NCBI RefSeq assembly: GCF_900114255.1
Contig: NZ_FOSL01000026.1
Coordinates: 1-61,428 of the forward strand
DNA length: 61,428 nt
Origin: Neomesorhizobium albiziae
GTDB taxonomy: Bacteria > Pseudomonadota > Alphaproteobacteria > Rhizobiales > Rhizobiaceae
Reading direction: 5' to 3'
Below are positions 37,233-45,884 of this stretch, piece after piece. A model generated the notes under the pieces. That model did no database searches. It was given only the letters and a program-made list of their open reading frames with translations, and was not told the origin of the DNA. Both the position numbers and the translations under genes were made by a program. Position 1 is the first letter of the stretch, and each line of letters begins with the position of its first letter.

Positions 37233-37781
37233 TCATGCGACGGCTGCGGTTTTAACGGTCCTCAGCGTTTCAAGAACGTTCTGCGGCGACGAGACGCCAT
37301 AGGGGTCGGTCTCGCAGTTGTCGGAGAAACCGTCCTCCTCGAACCACTGCTCCACCACGCCATTATTGATCACGGCGGCGTAGCGCCAGGAGCGCATACC
37401 GAAGCCGAGATTGTCCTTGGCGACCAGCATGCCCATCTTGCGCGTGAACTCGCCCGAGCCGTCCGGGATGAGCTTGACCTTCTGCAGCCCCAAGGCCTTG
37501 CCCCACGCATTCATGACGAAGGCATCGTTGACGGAGACGCAGTAGATCGCGTCAATTCTTTCCTTCTCAAACTCATCATAGAGCTTTTCGAAATCGGGCA
37601 GTTGGTAGGTCGAGCAGGTCGGGGTGAAGGCGCCAGGCAGCGAGAACACGATGACGCGCTTGCCGCCGAAATAGTCGTCGGATTTCTTTTCGTCCCAGCG
37701 GTATGGGTTTGGCCCCTCGATGGACTCATCGCGAACGCGTGTGCGAAAGGTGACGGAGGGAACCTTCTTTTTCACGGTCAT
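37233..37781 (-). CDS. prxS: PrxS, atypical 2-Cys/1-Cys peroxiredoxin (Prx5 type)
   Basis: 182 residues from the ATG at 37781. Peroxidatic cysteine in PGAFTPTCSTYQLP; the AhpC/Prx5 core continues to GMRSWRYAAVINNGVVEQWF. It removes peroxides in bacteroids. In R. etli prxS is expressed with rpoN2 in nodules, matching this order. Confidence 0.9.
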   Translation of the reverse strand: MTVKKKVPSVTFRTRVRDESIEGPNPYRWDEKKSDDYFGGKRVIVFSLPGAFTPTCSTYQLPDFEKLYDEFEKERIDAIYCVSVNDAFVMNAWGKALGLQKVKLIPDGSGEFTRKMGMLVAKDNLGFGMRSWRYAAVINNGVVEQWFEEDGFSDNCETDPYGVSSPQNVLETLRTVKTAAVA

Positions 37782-38182
37782 CAATATTGCTCCTTTGGAA
37801 GGTAACTGGTGCATTGCCTCTCGGTTGGCTGACGCAACACCGAGCTGGGGCCGGCATGCGGGCACGAGATGAGACCTTGGCGGCTCCCACTTTTTCCCGT
37901 CCGGTTGTGTGGGAACGTATGGCTCCTGGTCTTGGTCTCTTCGGCGCTCACATGCTGAAGAGGGCCGGTAAACGGCAATTGGGCGATCGCCACGCCTAGG
38001 CCTGTCGGTCTCGAACCAGCCATGCCCAAAGCAGCTACCGAGCACGGACGCCTGGAGGGGACGATGTCCCGATGTTCGGCGGGAATGGGCACGGTCTCCT
38101 TAGGCGCTTGTATGGAGCTTTGCGTCTCAGCCATGATTCTGTTTGTAGCTTTCTTCGTGCTTGATGGACTCTAACGGATGAA
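37782..38182 (-). other. Long leader of prxS
   Basis: About 400 bp between the predicted sigma-54 promoter and the prxS ATG. A frame from 38134 (MAETQSSIQAPKETVPIPAE) is open into prxS but has no ribosome site and no recognisable product. I see no stable terminator. Confidence 0.35.
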
Positions 38183-38197
38183 AGCAAGCGCCATGCC
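38183..38197 (-). promoter_or_regulatory. Sigma-54 promoter upstream of prxS-rpoN
   Basis: Minus strand TGGCAT-GGCGC-TTGCT, a close -24/-12 match with correct spacing. No exact TGT-N10-ACA is found in the 200 bp upstream. It would make rpoN partly self-dependent through prxS read-through. Confidence 0.68.
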
Positions 38198-38697
38198 ATT
38201 TCACTTGAAGGCACCGAATCGGACTACTTTTTATGCAGAGACCCTTTTGGCTCGAGCAGGAGAACCGTGCCTTCGCCGAGATCGAGCGCGCCGCACAATC
38301 GCTTGGTCACCCGGACCGAGCAAAGTTGCTGTATGGTCGGGGTAATCAGCACTCCCGCACCGGCTCGGGAAAGACGAAAACCGTTCCGGACAGGCCGAGC
38401 CAATGCATTGCCGCACACCCGCGGGCACCGCAGCGACTGCGCAGGGCTTTGTCTCCAGCGTGTTCTTGCGCGAAGGCACGGCGATCTGCGAAGACACCGC
38501 TGTCCCAGCATCTACGATCGCGCGCTGTTGCTACTCCCGCCCCTGTCGAGGAAGGTCTTTGACACCTTCCATCTCTTCAGCAAGCGCAGACCGGTCCGGA
38601 CGCGGCGAGGATCGAGTTCGGCTCGGGTCACGGCGTTTGCATGATTGAGATTCCTTCATTTGCTCTCCCCGTGCGTTTCTATCCGCAAACGTTCTTG
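38198..38697. other. Intergenic between the prxS and P450 promoters
   Basis: No convincing gene. A minus-strand frame at 38511-38224 contains QQLCSVRVTKRLCGALDLGE then GTVLLLEPKG, which looks protein-like but matches nothing I know; it may be a relic. Confidence 0.3.
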
Positions 38698-38713
38698 TGT
38701 CCGAAGCCGGACA
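38698..38713. promoter_or_regulatory. NifA activator site of the P450 operon
   Basis: Exact TGT-CCGAAGCCGG-ACA, inside a longer near-perfect inverted repeat (TTCTTGT ... ACAAGAA), about 100 bp upstream of a -24/-12 element facing the P450 gene. Confidence 0.72.
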
Positions 38714-38797
38714 AGAATGTCGCAAGCCCGACCAAAAGGTGGCCAAGGCCGGGCCGCCGGTACCGGGCAAGTGGTGCAACGCCAACTGTGCGCTAAT

Positions 38798-38813
38798 CGG
38801 CACGCAACTTGCT
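38798..38813 (+). promoter_or_regulatory. Sigma-54 promoter of the P450 operon
   Basis: CGGCAC-GCAAC-TTGCT, with GG and GC ten bases apart; only the first T of the consensus differs. The leader to the P450 start is about 285 bases, with no clear ORF. Confidence 0.75.
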
Positions 38814-39107
38814 CCGATAATTTCGTCAGGGAGGACGTCAGCAGTGCTTCATGGAGCTCAGCAGTGATTGACCAATCTGCCAACCTTGACGCGAACAAGC
38901 CGCGGCGGTGCTTTGGACCAAGGACGACGTCGATATCCTGTGCTTGAGTTCGCGACCGATCTCATCCGCGCTTGCGCTCAGGTGGGCTGCATCGCGAAAC
39001 AGAACTCTCAAGGCGCCTGAGCCGGGACGTACCACATGCTGGTAGTCGACTTTGTGACCAGCCGTGCGATCTCGCGCGTGAATGCCTGACGTTCAGGAGA
39101 AGCCAAA

Positions 39108-40325
39108 ATGGCGACCAACCCGGTTCCAGATCACGTCCCGCCCGAAATGGTGAGGGACTTCAGCCTGTTCACGTCGCCTGGCATGCCACCGACGCCCAAC
39201 GGGGATCCGCACGCAGCTGTCGCTTGCGTCCATGCCGGTCTGGCGATCTTTTATTCCCCCTACAACACGCGCGATGGCCTGGGTACCTGGGTCGTCACGC
39301 GCGCCAAAGACCAGCGCAGGGTCCTGCAGGACGCCGAAACGTTTTCCAGCCATCGCAGCATCTTCGCCTCCGCGCTCGGCGAAAACTGGCCGATGATCCC
39401 GCTGGAACTGGATCCACCGGCCCATGGCGTCTTTCGCTCACTACTCAATCCGCTGCTTTCGCCTAGGCGGGCGATGGCGCTGGAACCGACTGTCCGTAAG
39501 CGAGCGATCGCTCTGATCGACAGGATCGCCGCATCGGGCACAAGCTGCGACGTCATGAAGGATTTCGCCTTTCCTTTCACGGTCAACATCTTCCTTCGCT
39601 TTCTGGGGCTATCGGATGACCGACTCGATATATTTGTCGGCTGGGGGCACGATCTGCTTCACGGCGACGATGTCAAACGACCGGTGGTGGCCCGGACGGT
39701 TCTGGCGTTCATTGACGAACTTGCAGCCATGCGGCGCAAGGAACCGGTCGACGATTTCATGACGTTCATCGTGCAGGCAGAGGTCGAGGGCCGCCCGCTG
39801 ACCGATGAGGAAGTCCGTGGCATCGGCGTGCTTTTGTTTGTCGCGGGACTCGACACGGTCGCAGCAGCGATAGGCTTTGACTTGGCCTATCTCGCGCGCA
39901 ATCTCAAAGACCAGGAATTGCTGCGGAGCGAACCGAACCGGATCGTGATTGCAGCCGAAGAATTGCTGCGCGCCTATCCGACCGTGCAGATGATCCGTGT
40001 GGCAACGAAAGACATCGACTTCGAAGGCGCGCCTATCCGTAAGGGCGACTATGTTTCCTGCGCCACGATGATTGCCAATCGTGACCCCGCGGAATTCGAA
40101 TGCCCCAATACGATCGATCTGGCGCGAGAGGACAACCGCCACGCCGCCTTTGGCTATGGTCCCCACCGTTGCCTTGGCTCACACCTTGCCCGGCGGGAGA
40201 TTGTCATTGGCCTGGAGGAGTGGCTGGCTCGCATCCCGGCCTTCCGGATCAAGGAAGGTACGGCGCCCATCACCTATGGGGGCCATGTGTTCGGGATCGA
40301 AAATCTGATCCTGGACTGGTCCTGA
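39108..40325 (+). CDS. Cytochrome P450
   Basis: 405 residues, a soluble bacterial class I P450. I-helix LFVAGLDTVAAAIGF with the acid-Thr pair, K-helix EELLRAYP (ExxR), and the haem loop FGYGPHRCLGSHLARRE with the cysteine ligand. Start after AGGAGA. It is followed by its likely electron donor, a 3Fe-4S ferredoxin; no ferredoxin reductase is in the window. It is not in the order of the rhizobial gibberellin operon. Substrate unknown. Confidence 0.93.
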   Translation: MATNPVPDHVPPEMVRDFSLFTSPGMPPTPNGDPHAAVACVHAGLAIFYSPYNTRDGLGTWVVTRAKDQRRVLQDAETFSSHRSIFASALGENWPMIPLELDPPAHGVFRSLLNPLLSPRRAMALEPTVRKRAIALIDRIAASGTSCDVMKDFAFPFTVNIFLRFLGLSDDRLDIFVGWGHDLLHGDDVKRPVVARTVLAFIDELAAMRRKEPVDDFMTFIVQAEVEGRPLTDEEVRGIGVLLFVAGLDTVAAAIGFDLAYLARNLKDQELLRSEPNRIVIAAEELLRAYPTVQMIRVATKDIDFEGAPIRKGDYVSCATMIANRDPAEFECPNTIDLAREDNRHAAFGYGPHRCLGSHLARREIVIGLEEWLARIPAFRIKEGTAPITYGGHVFGIENLILDWS

Positions 40326-40364
40326 AGTCGCCCGCGCGGAGGGCACCGACATGGAGGCAGCGCC

Positions 40365-40610
40365 ATGCGCATCATCGTCCACAATGCCAAATGCCAGGGT
40401 CACGCGCGATGCTGGGCGCAAGCGCCGGACATCTTCAAGCTGGATGACGAGGGCTACATCTTGCCCGGTGACATTAAGGTTGCGGAGGGGGAGGAACTGC
40501 TTGCGACACGAGGTGCGCGATCCTGCCCCGAACGTGCGCTGGAAATCGATCGCACACCCGCTGAGCGGGTTGAATCGGTCGTTCTTCAATCGAGATTCTG
40601 GCGGGCTTAA
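40365..40610 (+). CDS. 3Fe-4S ferredoxin, P450 partner
   Basis: 81 residues with KCQGHARCWAQAPDIF and SCPERAL, i.e. three cluster cysteines (C-x5-C ... C-P), as in ferredoxins that serve class I P450s. 39 bp after the P450 gene. Confidence 0.88.
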   Translation: MRIIVHNAKCQGHARCWAQAPDIFKLDDEGYILPGDIKVAEGEELLATRGARSCPERALEIDRTPAERVESVVLQSRFWRA

Positions 40611-40857
40611 ATCGGGGTCGACGCGACGTAGCTGCACACTGGAAAGGGTGGCGCGCGGCAACTGTCCTGCCTCGGTCCTCGTGCAACTGCGCAAGGGGTC
40701 ATCCTCTTCGGCATCGAACCGCTCCACATGATGCGCAGACGAAAGGCGAGGTTCACATACAGTCTGTCTCCGTCAATCGCCGAACAGTACGAAATCGCTG
40801 CTTTATAACTGAAGGCGCGAAAACGCCTCTTCCAATCTCAGAATTTGCGACAAATCG

Positions 40858-41397
40858 ATGGGCCAGGCAAAAATTACCGAACTACTCGACCGTGAGGCGA
40901 TCCGTGACTGCCTCTATCGGTACTGCCGCGGGATAGACCGCGCGGATGAGGCGGCGCTGCGCAGTTCGTACTGGCCCGATGCGTATGACAATCACGGGGC
41001 CTATTCCGGCTCGGCCGAGGGCTTCATCCAGTTTGCGCTCGGTGTCTTCAAGACCGGAGCGCGCAACATTCACCAGATCACGAACGTCCTGTTCGAATTC
41101 ATCAGCCCGGCAGAGGCCGTGGTCGAGAGCTATTTCATCGCGCTGCAACGCGGACCGGACAACGCCGGGGAGGTACGCCAGGTGCTTCTATGCGGCCGTT
41201 ACTGTGATCTGTTTCAGAAGAGGGAAGGGGAGTGGCGGATCGCCGAACGGACGGTGGTCTACGATTGGCTCGAGAATCAGACCCCGCCAGCGGCCTCCGA
41301 GGCAGAACGGTTCGGCTCCCGGCAGCCGATCGGAGCACCGCATCCGGACGACCCGGTCTACGCGCTCGGGAAGCGCCGCATTGCTTCGAGAATATGA
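40858..41397 (+). CDS. SnoaL-like (NTF2-fold) protein
   Basis: 179 residues; [20 protein letters not shown] then [20 protein letters not shown] is typical of the SnoaL_4 group of small cone-shaped enzymes (dehydratases, isomerases, hydroxylating-dioxygenase beta-like). Catalytic His/Asp candidates lie in DAYDNHG. Probably one step of the P450 pathway; the reaction is unknown. Confidence 0.75.
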   Translation: MGQAKITELLDREAIRDCLYRYCRGIDRADEAALRSSYWPDAYDNHGAYSGSAEGFIQFALGVFKTGARNIHQITNVLFEFISPAEAVVESYFIALQRGPDNAGEVRQVLLCGRYCDLFQKREGEWRIAERTVVYDWLENQTPPAASEAERFGSRQPIGAPHPDDPVYALGKRRIASRI

Positions 41398-41473
41398 AAG
41401 GTAATGCATATCGCCACAATGCCTTCAGACGTTCCAAACTGGAGAGCCGCATCGGCAGCGGAGAAGAAAGACC

Positions 41474-41926
41474 ATGACAATTCTGCAACGCCTCGCCGCT
41501 GCTTCCTGCGAAGGCCTGCCCGGTGAGGATGCGGCCGAGAGGATTGCCTTTCCGACCCGGAACGGCATCACTGCGACAGCGGTCTGCTCCGTCACCACGA
41601 GCCCGCCGACGATGCTGGTGTGCATCAATTGTGGGGCCTCGGCAGGGTCGCTCACAGAGGCGAGCGGCGCCTTCGCCATCACTTTCCTGACAGGCAGTCT
41701 TCGACGTCCAAGCTCAGCCCGGAGGATCGGTTCGCAGGGGGAAGTGGCTCACCCTGGAAACCGAATCGCCCGACCTCGAAGGGTCGGTCGCCAGCTTCGA
41801 CTGCCAAATCGAGAGTCGGACCGCTGCTGGAGCGCACCACGTCTATCTTGGACGGAAACTGGCCGTCACCAGGACGTGCTTGCTTACCGCGACGGGTCAT
41901 TCCGCCGCCTCGCGTCGCTGGGCTGA
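41474..41926 (+). pseudogene. Flavin reductase-like protein, frameshifted
   Basis: The first 75 codons match FMN-dependent flavin reductases (MTILQRLAAASCEGL; NGITATAVCSVTTSPPTMLV then CINCGASAG). After FAITFL the frame changes at least twice near 41690-41740: SKLSPEDRFAGG in one frame, then KWLTLETESPDLEGSVASFD and HHVYLGRKLAV in the third. It would have supplied reduced flavin to the luciferase-like enzyme at 43870; another reductase must now do that if the pathway works. Confidence 0.7.
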
Positions 41927-41951
41927 GATCGCTGGTCCCGGAGAAGTTTTC

Positions 41952-43547
41952 ATGAAGCAGGCAGGACGCATCGTCATCATTACAGGCGCGGCAGGCGGGA
42001 TCGGTCGTGCGCTGGTCGATATTCTTGCCGCGGATGGAGACACTCTTGTTGCGGTGGACCTTCCGGGCCGCGGCGTGGTTGAACTGGCCCGTGGTCTCGG
42101 CTACCCGCATCTCGGCCTCGAATGCGATGTCTCGCGAGAGGAGGATATCCTCGCGCTTTATGGCCGGGTCGAAGCACAGTTCGCCCAGATCGGCATTCTC
42201 GTCAACAACGCGGCGTTGGGGCCAACCATAGCTGCGACTGTCGACACCGGTGTCGACGCCTTCCGACGCGGCCTGGAAGTAAACCTGATCGGGCCGTTCG
42301 TCATGGCCCGCGAAGCGGCGAGGCGCATGCGGCCGGGCGGTACCATCGTCAACGTCGCTTCGCTGGCGGGCGTGCTCGGCAATCCCAAGCGCAACGCCTA
42401 CGCCGCCTCGAAAGCGGGCATGATCTCGTTGACGAAGTCGCTTGCATGCGAGTGGGCTTCGCGCGGCATCCGCGTGACGGCGGTAGCGCCGGGCTATGTG
42501 CACACGCCGATGGTCGCGGAACTGGAACGCGCGGGCAAGTTGGACCTCGCGGCGGTGCGCCGCCGCGTGCCGATGGGGCGCATGGCGCGCCCCGATGAGA
42601 TCGCCAGGACCGTGCGTTTTCTGGCCAGCGCACAGGCGGGTTACATCACCGGATCGGTGCTGGCGGTCGACGGTGGCTGGATGTCGTTCAACCAGGCGGG
42701 CGACGCGCATCCGCCGGTGGATGGGACGCCCCGAGCCGAACTCTCCCGTCCTTGCACCGATGCGCGAATCGTGCTCGTCACGGGCGGCGCGAACGGCATA
42801 GGCGCGGCCGTCGTTCGCCGCTTTGGCGCGAACGGTGATACCGTCGTTATTGCTGATAAAGATGGCGCTGCAGCGGCAGAGCTCGCTGGATTGCTCGGCT
42901 GCAGGCACCTGGCGAAATCCGTGGACGTGGCCGTCGAGAGCGAGGTGGTGGCGCTGTTCGAGGAGCTGCGGGGGCGCTTCGGTCGCATCGACGTGCTCGT
43001 CAACGGTGCTGCTGTCGCCGACACTTTTGTGCCGGGCATCGAACAAATGCCGGCAGAGATCGAACACGTCCTGGATGTCAATCTCACCGGCGCCTTCACT
43101 TGCGCGCGCGAGGCAATCAAGGCGATGTGCCCCGGCGGCGTGATCCTCAATCTCGGATCGATCAACAGCTTTCTGCCCTTAGCGCCGCGCCATGCCTACG
43201 GCGCCTCGAAGGCGGGGATGGACATTCTGACCCGATGCATGGCGGCCGAACTCGGGCCGGTCGGCATTCGGACAGCCACCGTCGCTCCTGGCTACATCCG
43301 CACGCCTGGCGTTGCTCAGTTGGCGAAGGCCGGCCGCATCGACTCGACAGCGATCGGACGACGCATCCCCATGGGCAGGATGGGACGACCGGAAGACGTC
43401 GCCGACGCGGCGTTTTTCCTTGCTTCGGCTGACGCCTCATACATCAACGGCTCGATCCTCTACGTGGACGGCGGCTGGACCTCGTTCGGTGATGCGGGAA
43501 ACGCCAGCGAACTCTATGACGAATGTTTTGCGGAGGCCGCGGGTTGA
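41952..43547 (+). CDS. Tandem short-chain dehydrogenase/reductase (two SDR domains fused)
   Basis: 531 residues from the ATG at 41952 (GGAGAAG upstream). Domain 1 (about 5-255): TGAAGGIG, NNAA, YAASK. Domain 2 (about 270-515): TGGANGIG, NGAA, YGASK. Both have full Rossmann glycine and Tyr-x3-Lys catalytic motifs, and each ends with a VDGGW strand. A single polypeptide with two complete SDRs is unusual and suggests channelling of two oxidation/reduction steps. It has coupled overlap with the next small gene. Confidence 0.88.
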   Translation: MKQAGRIVIITGAAGGIGRALVDILAADGDTLVAVDLPGRGVVELARGLGYPHLGLECDVSREEDILALYGRVEAQFAQIGILVNNAALGPTIAATVDTGVDAFRRGLEVNLIGPFVMAREAARRMRPGGTIVNVASLAGVLGNPKRNAYAASKAGMISLTKSLACEWASRGIRVTAVAPGYVHTPMVAELERAGKLDLAAVRRRVPMGRMARPDEIARTVRFLASAQAGYITGSVLAVDGGWMSFNQAGDAHPPVDGTPRAELSRPCTDARIVLVTGGANGIGAAVVRRFGANGDTVVIADKDGAAAAELAGLLGCRHLAKSVDVAVESEVVALFEELRGRFGRIDVLVNGAAVADTFVPGIEQMPAEIEHVLDVNLTGAFTCAREAIKAMCPGGVILNLGSINSFLPLAPRHAYGASKAGMDILTRCMAAELGPVGIRTATVAPGYIRTPGVAQLAKAGRIDSTAIGRRIPMGRMGRPEDVADAAFFLASADASYINGSILYVDGGWTSFGDAGNASELYDECFAEAAG

Positions 43548-43837
43548 TTATCGACTATTCGCCAGGCGACGGGCTGCGGCTCGTCGAATCCGAGGATTTC
43601 AAAGGCTTCAAGCTCCAGCTGCGTGACGCGCCCGAAGCGCGGTCCGCGATCGAGGATGTCGTCTTGGTCGATGACGGAAACATCCTCATCGCGGAAGCAG
43701 TTCCAAGCCTTCCGGGCGCGTATGCAACCGCCGAATGGCAAGCGGCTTACCGCGGGATGGTCGACAACGTCGCCGCCAAGGGCTGGATCGACACCGCGGC
43801 CAACGCAATCCACGCGCATGCCGAGCGCATCCCCTGA
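43544..43837 (+). CDS. Small conserved-looking protein between SDR and luciferase-like genes
   Basis: About 97 residues from a TTG that overlaps the SDR stop (TTGA). Reads IIDYSPGDGLRLVESEDFKG then AIEDVVLVDDGNILIAEAVP. No motif recognised. Its tight coupling and coding-like composition suggest an accessory subunit for the monooxygenase, but this is inference. Confidence 0.55.
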   Translation: MIIDYSPGDGLRLVESEDFKGFKLQLRDAPEARSAIEDVVLVDDGNILIAEAVPSLPGAYATAEWQAAYRGMVDNVAAKGWIDTAANAIHAHAERIP

Positions 43838-43869
43838 TCGGCCAATCTCTCTGTAAACGAGGAAACACC

Positions 43870-44925
43870 ATGGAGTTCGCGACATTCATTCTGGGCGCCC
43901 AGCGCGGCTATCATCAATCGTCCGACAGCGTCATTCGCAACTCCATCGAACAGGCCGTCGTTTCGGAGCAGGCTGGCTTCAACACCGCGTGGTTCGCCGA
44001 GCACCACTTCAACAATTACTGCCTGGTTCCGTCGCCCTTGATGATGGTGGCGCACTGCGCCGGCTTGACGAGCACCATTCGCCTCGGCACCGCCGTCTGC
44101 GTGCTGCCGCTCTATCAACCACAGCGGCTGCTCTCCGAGATCGGCTTCGCCGATGTCGTTGCGGACGGGCGTCTCGAGCTCGGCGTCGGCTCGGGATACC
44201 AGCAGTTCGAGTTCGAGCGCTTCGGCGTCAATGTCGATGAGGCGCCGGCCGTCTTCTCGGAATACCTGGATATCCTTCTCAAGGGCCTCAACCAAAAAAT
44301 CTTCGAGCACAACGGCCAGTATAAGAAGATACCTCCGACGGCGATTTCGCTGCGCACCGTCCAAAAGCCAACCCCGCCGATCTGGATCGCCGCCGCGTCG
44401 TCGCGCAGCATGAGCCGGGCCTATCGTGAGGGACACAATCTCTTCGTCACGGCATTCCACAACGGCTTGGAGACTGTGAGCACGCTGCGCGAAACCATCG
44501 AGAAGGCGGCGGCTTCGGAGAGTAAGAATGTCACGGACGCCAAGATATCGCTGCTTCGCTGCTGCTATGCCAGCGACGACGAGGCGGAGATCAACAGCTA
44601 TCTCGACAACGCCCGCTTCCAGCGCCGGCTGTCTGAAGCACTGCATCACCGCCGCCAGCAGAGCCACGACGGCTATCTGCTGGAGGAAACGCCGACGCGG
44701 CAGGATCTGTCGTTCGAGACTATGCGCGAGAACCTGCCGATCGGCAGCGTAAATCGCGTGATTGATCGCTTGCTGGAAGAGATGGATATCTTGAAACCGG
44801 ACCAGATTGCAATTCAGACCCAATTGGGGGATTTCGACCAAAAGACGATGCTGCGCCAGATTGAGCTCTGGGGAGACAAGATCATCCCAGCGGTCAACAA
44901 GTCGCTCGGTCATGCGGGGGGTTGA
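43870..44925 (+). CDS. Luciferase-like (LLM) flavin monooxygenase
   Basis: 351 residues. Family motifs near the N-terminus: FATFILGAQRGYHQSSD, WFAEHHFNNY, TSTIRLGTAVCVLPLYQP, GRLELGVGSGYQQFEFERFG. TIM-barrel enzymes of this type oxidise substrates with reduced flavin and oxygen. Last intact gene of the P450 operon; part of its 3' region is duplicated at 31957-32083. Confidence 0.88.
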   Translation: MEFATFILGAQRGYHQSSDSVIRNSIEQAVVSEQAGFNTAWFAEHHFNNYCLVPSPLMMVAHCAGLTSTIRLGTAVCVLPLYQPQRLLSEIGFADVVADGRLELGVGSGYQQFEFERFGVNVDEAPAVFSEYLDILLKGLNQKIFEHNGQYKKIPPTAISLRTVQKPTPPIWIAAASSRSMSRAYREGHNLFVTAFHNGLETVSTLRETIEKAAASESKNVTDAKISLLRCCYASDDEAEINSYLDNARFQRRLSEALHHRRQQSHDGYLLEETPTRQDLSFETMRENLPIGSVNRVIDRLLEEMDILKPDQIAIQTQLGDFDQKTMLRQIELWGDKIIPAVNKSLGHAGG

Positions 44926-45247
44926 AGTTCGCAACGGCTTGAACTCTCACCTCGCCTGCTTGATCGTTTCAAAAGGCATTAAGCGCGCGGTCAACAGTAG
45001 GGCACAGGGACGGAACCCACAGGTCGCTTTTGGCGGACGGTTGGGGTGCATATGCTCGAAAAATGCATTGGGAAAGAAGGATTGGAAGAATGCCTTGTCC
45101 ATGGCTCCCATCGTTTTTCCTATGGTTTCCGGCCGGAACCCAGCATTCACCATGCTACTCGCACAGTGAGGATGCAGCTTCAGGATGGCGCTGGCACGAA
45201 GGGCGCTCAGCAGCTGCAGGAGAGCTCGCTGCCTTGGAGAATTCACG
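44926..45247 (+). repeat. Duplicated leader block upstream of the second fdxB
   Basis: After 60 bp of unique sequence this copies 32084-32344 with few changes. No protein recognised in any frame. Confidence 0.6.
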
Positions 45248-45532
45248 ATGAGCGCTTTCGTCACCCGCGACGGCTCCAAATGGATGCCGCAATATCTGAC
45301 CGCCATCGATGGCACGACCTGCATTGGCTGCGGCCGCTGCTTCAAGGTCTGCTCGCGCGAGGTCATGCACCTTTACGGCGTCGATGACGCGGGTGAAGTC
45401 CTCGGCGCCTGCGATGGCGAAGACGACGACTTCGATGGCGAGCTCAATCGCATGATCATGGTCGTCGACAATGCCGGCCGCTGCATTGGCTGCGCAGCCT
45501 GCGCCAGCGTCTGCCCGAAGCTTGATCGTTAA
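45248..45532 (+). pseudogene. fdxB: Second FdxB copy, 3' truncated
   Basis: 94 residues. Identical in plan to the copy at 32345, with motifs CIGCGRCFKVCSR and CIGCAACASVCPK, but the last 14 residues are replaced by LDR where the sequence jumps into a copy of the rpoN 3' end. All eight cluster cysteines remain, so it could still be functional if expressed. Confidence 0.7.
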
Positions 45533-45712
45533 AGACAGAAGCGCCTTTCCCGGCGGCGTTGCACGGAGGAGGGGATGTTCATCGCCTCGCGATATTTTGT
45601 GACGGTGCGGCGCGCAATATCGATGCCGGCTTCCTTGAGGCGGACGACGATGTCATCGTCGGAAAGCACATCATCGGGCGATTCAACGGCGACCATCCGC
45701 TTGATCCGATGG
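45529..45712 (-). pseudogene. rpoN: Copy of the rpoN 3' end
   Basis: 184 bp almost identical to 35717-35900, encoding on the minus strand the last 60 or so residues of RpoN including the RpoN box. The rest of the gene is absent, replaced by unrelated sequence after GATCCGATGG. Confidence 0.85.
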
Positions 45713-45830
45713 AGCGAACGCTCGGCGCGTCAAGAATCCTTGCGTCGACGGGGCCGGTTGCGCGGCAGGCGGTGAATGGGAGGGCTATTTGCCGCAAGCG
45801 ATGCGGCGATTATCCTCGTCTTTGCGGTGA

Positions 45831-45877
45831 ATAACGGGTATAATCTCCGCAAGGAGTGCGGAGATTATACCCGTTAT
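45831..45877. repeat. Perfect inverted repeat, 21-bp arms, loop AGGAG
   Basis: Arms 45831-45851 and 45857-45877 are perfectly complementary around a 5-base loop that is itself a Shine-Dalgarno core (AAGGAG overall). No T-run follows, so it is not a simple terminator. It stands directly before the Fic gene and could be a repressor operator or an RNA hairpin presenting or hiding the ribosome site. Confidence 0.85.
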
Positions 45878-45884
45878 ACATGAA

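Noticed and set aside
38224-38511. Minus-strand 95-codon ORF between promoters
   Set aside because: Part looks protein-like, but there is no start signal, no family match and no conserved neighbour; left as intergenic.
43747-44934. 395-codon minus-strand ORF opposite the luciferase-like gene
   Set aside because: Antisense shadow; the plus strand has family motifs and a ribosome site.
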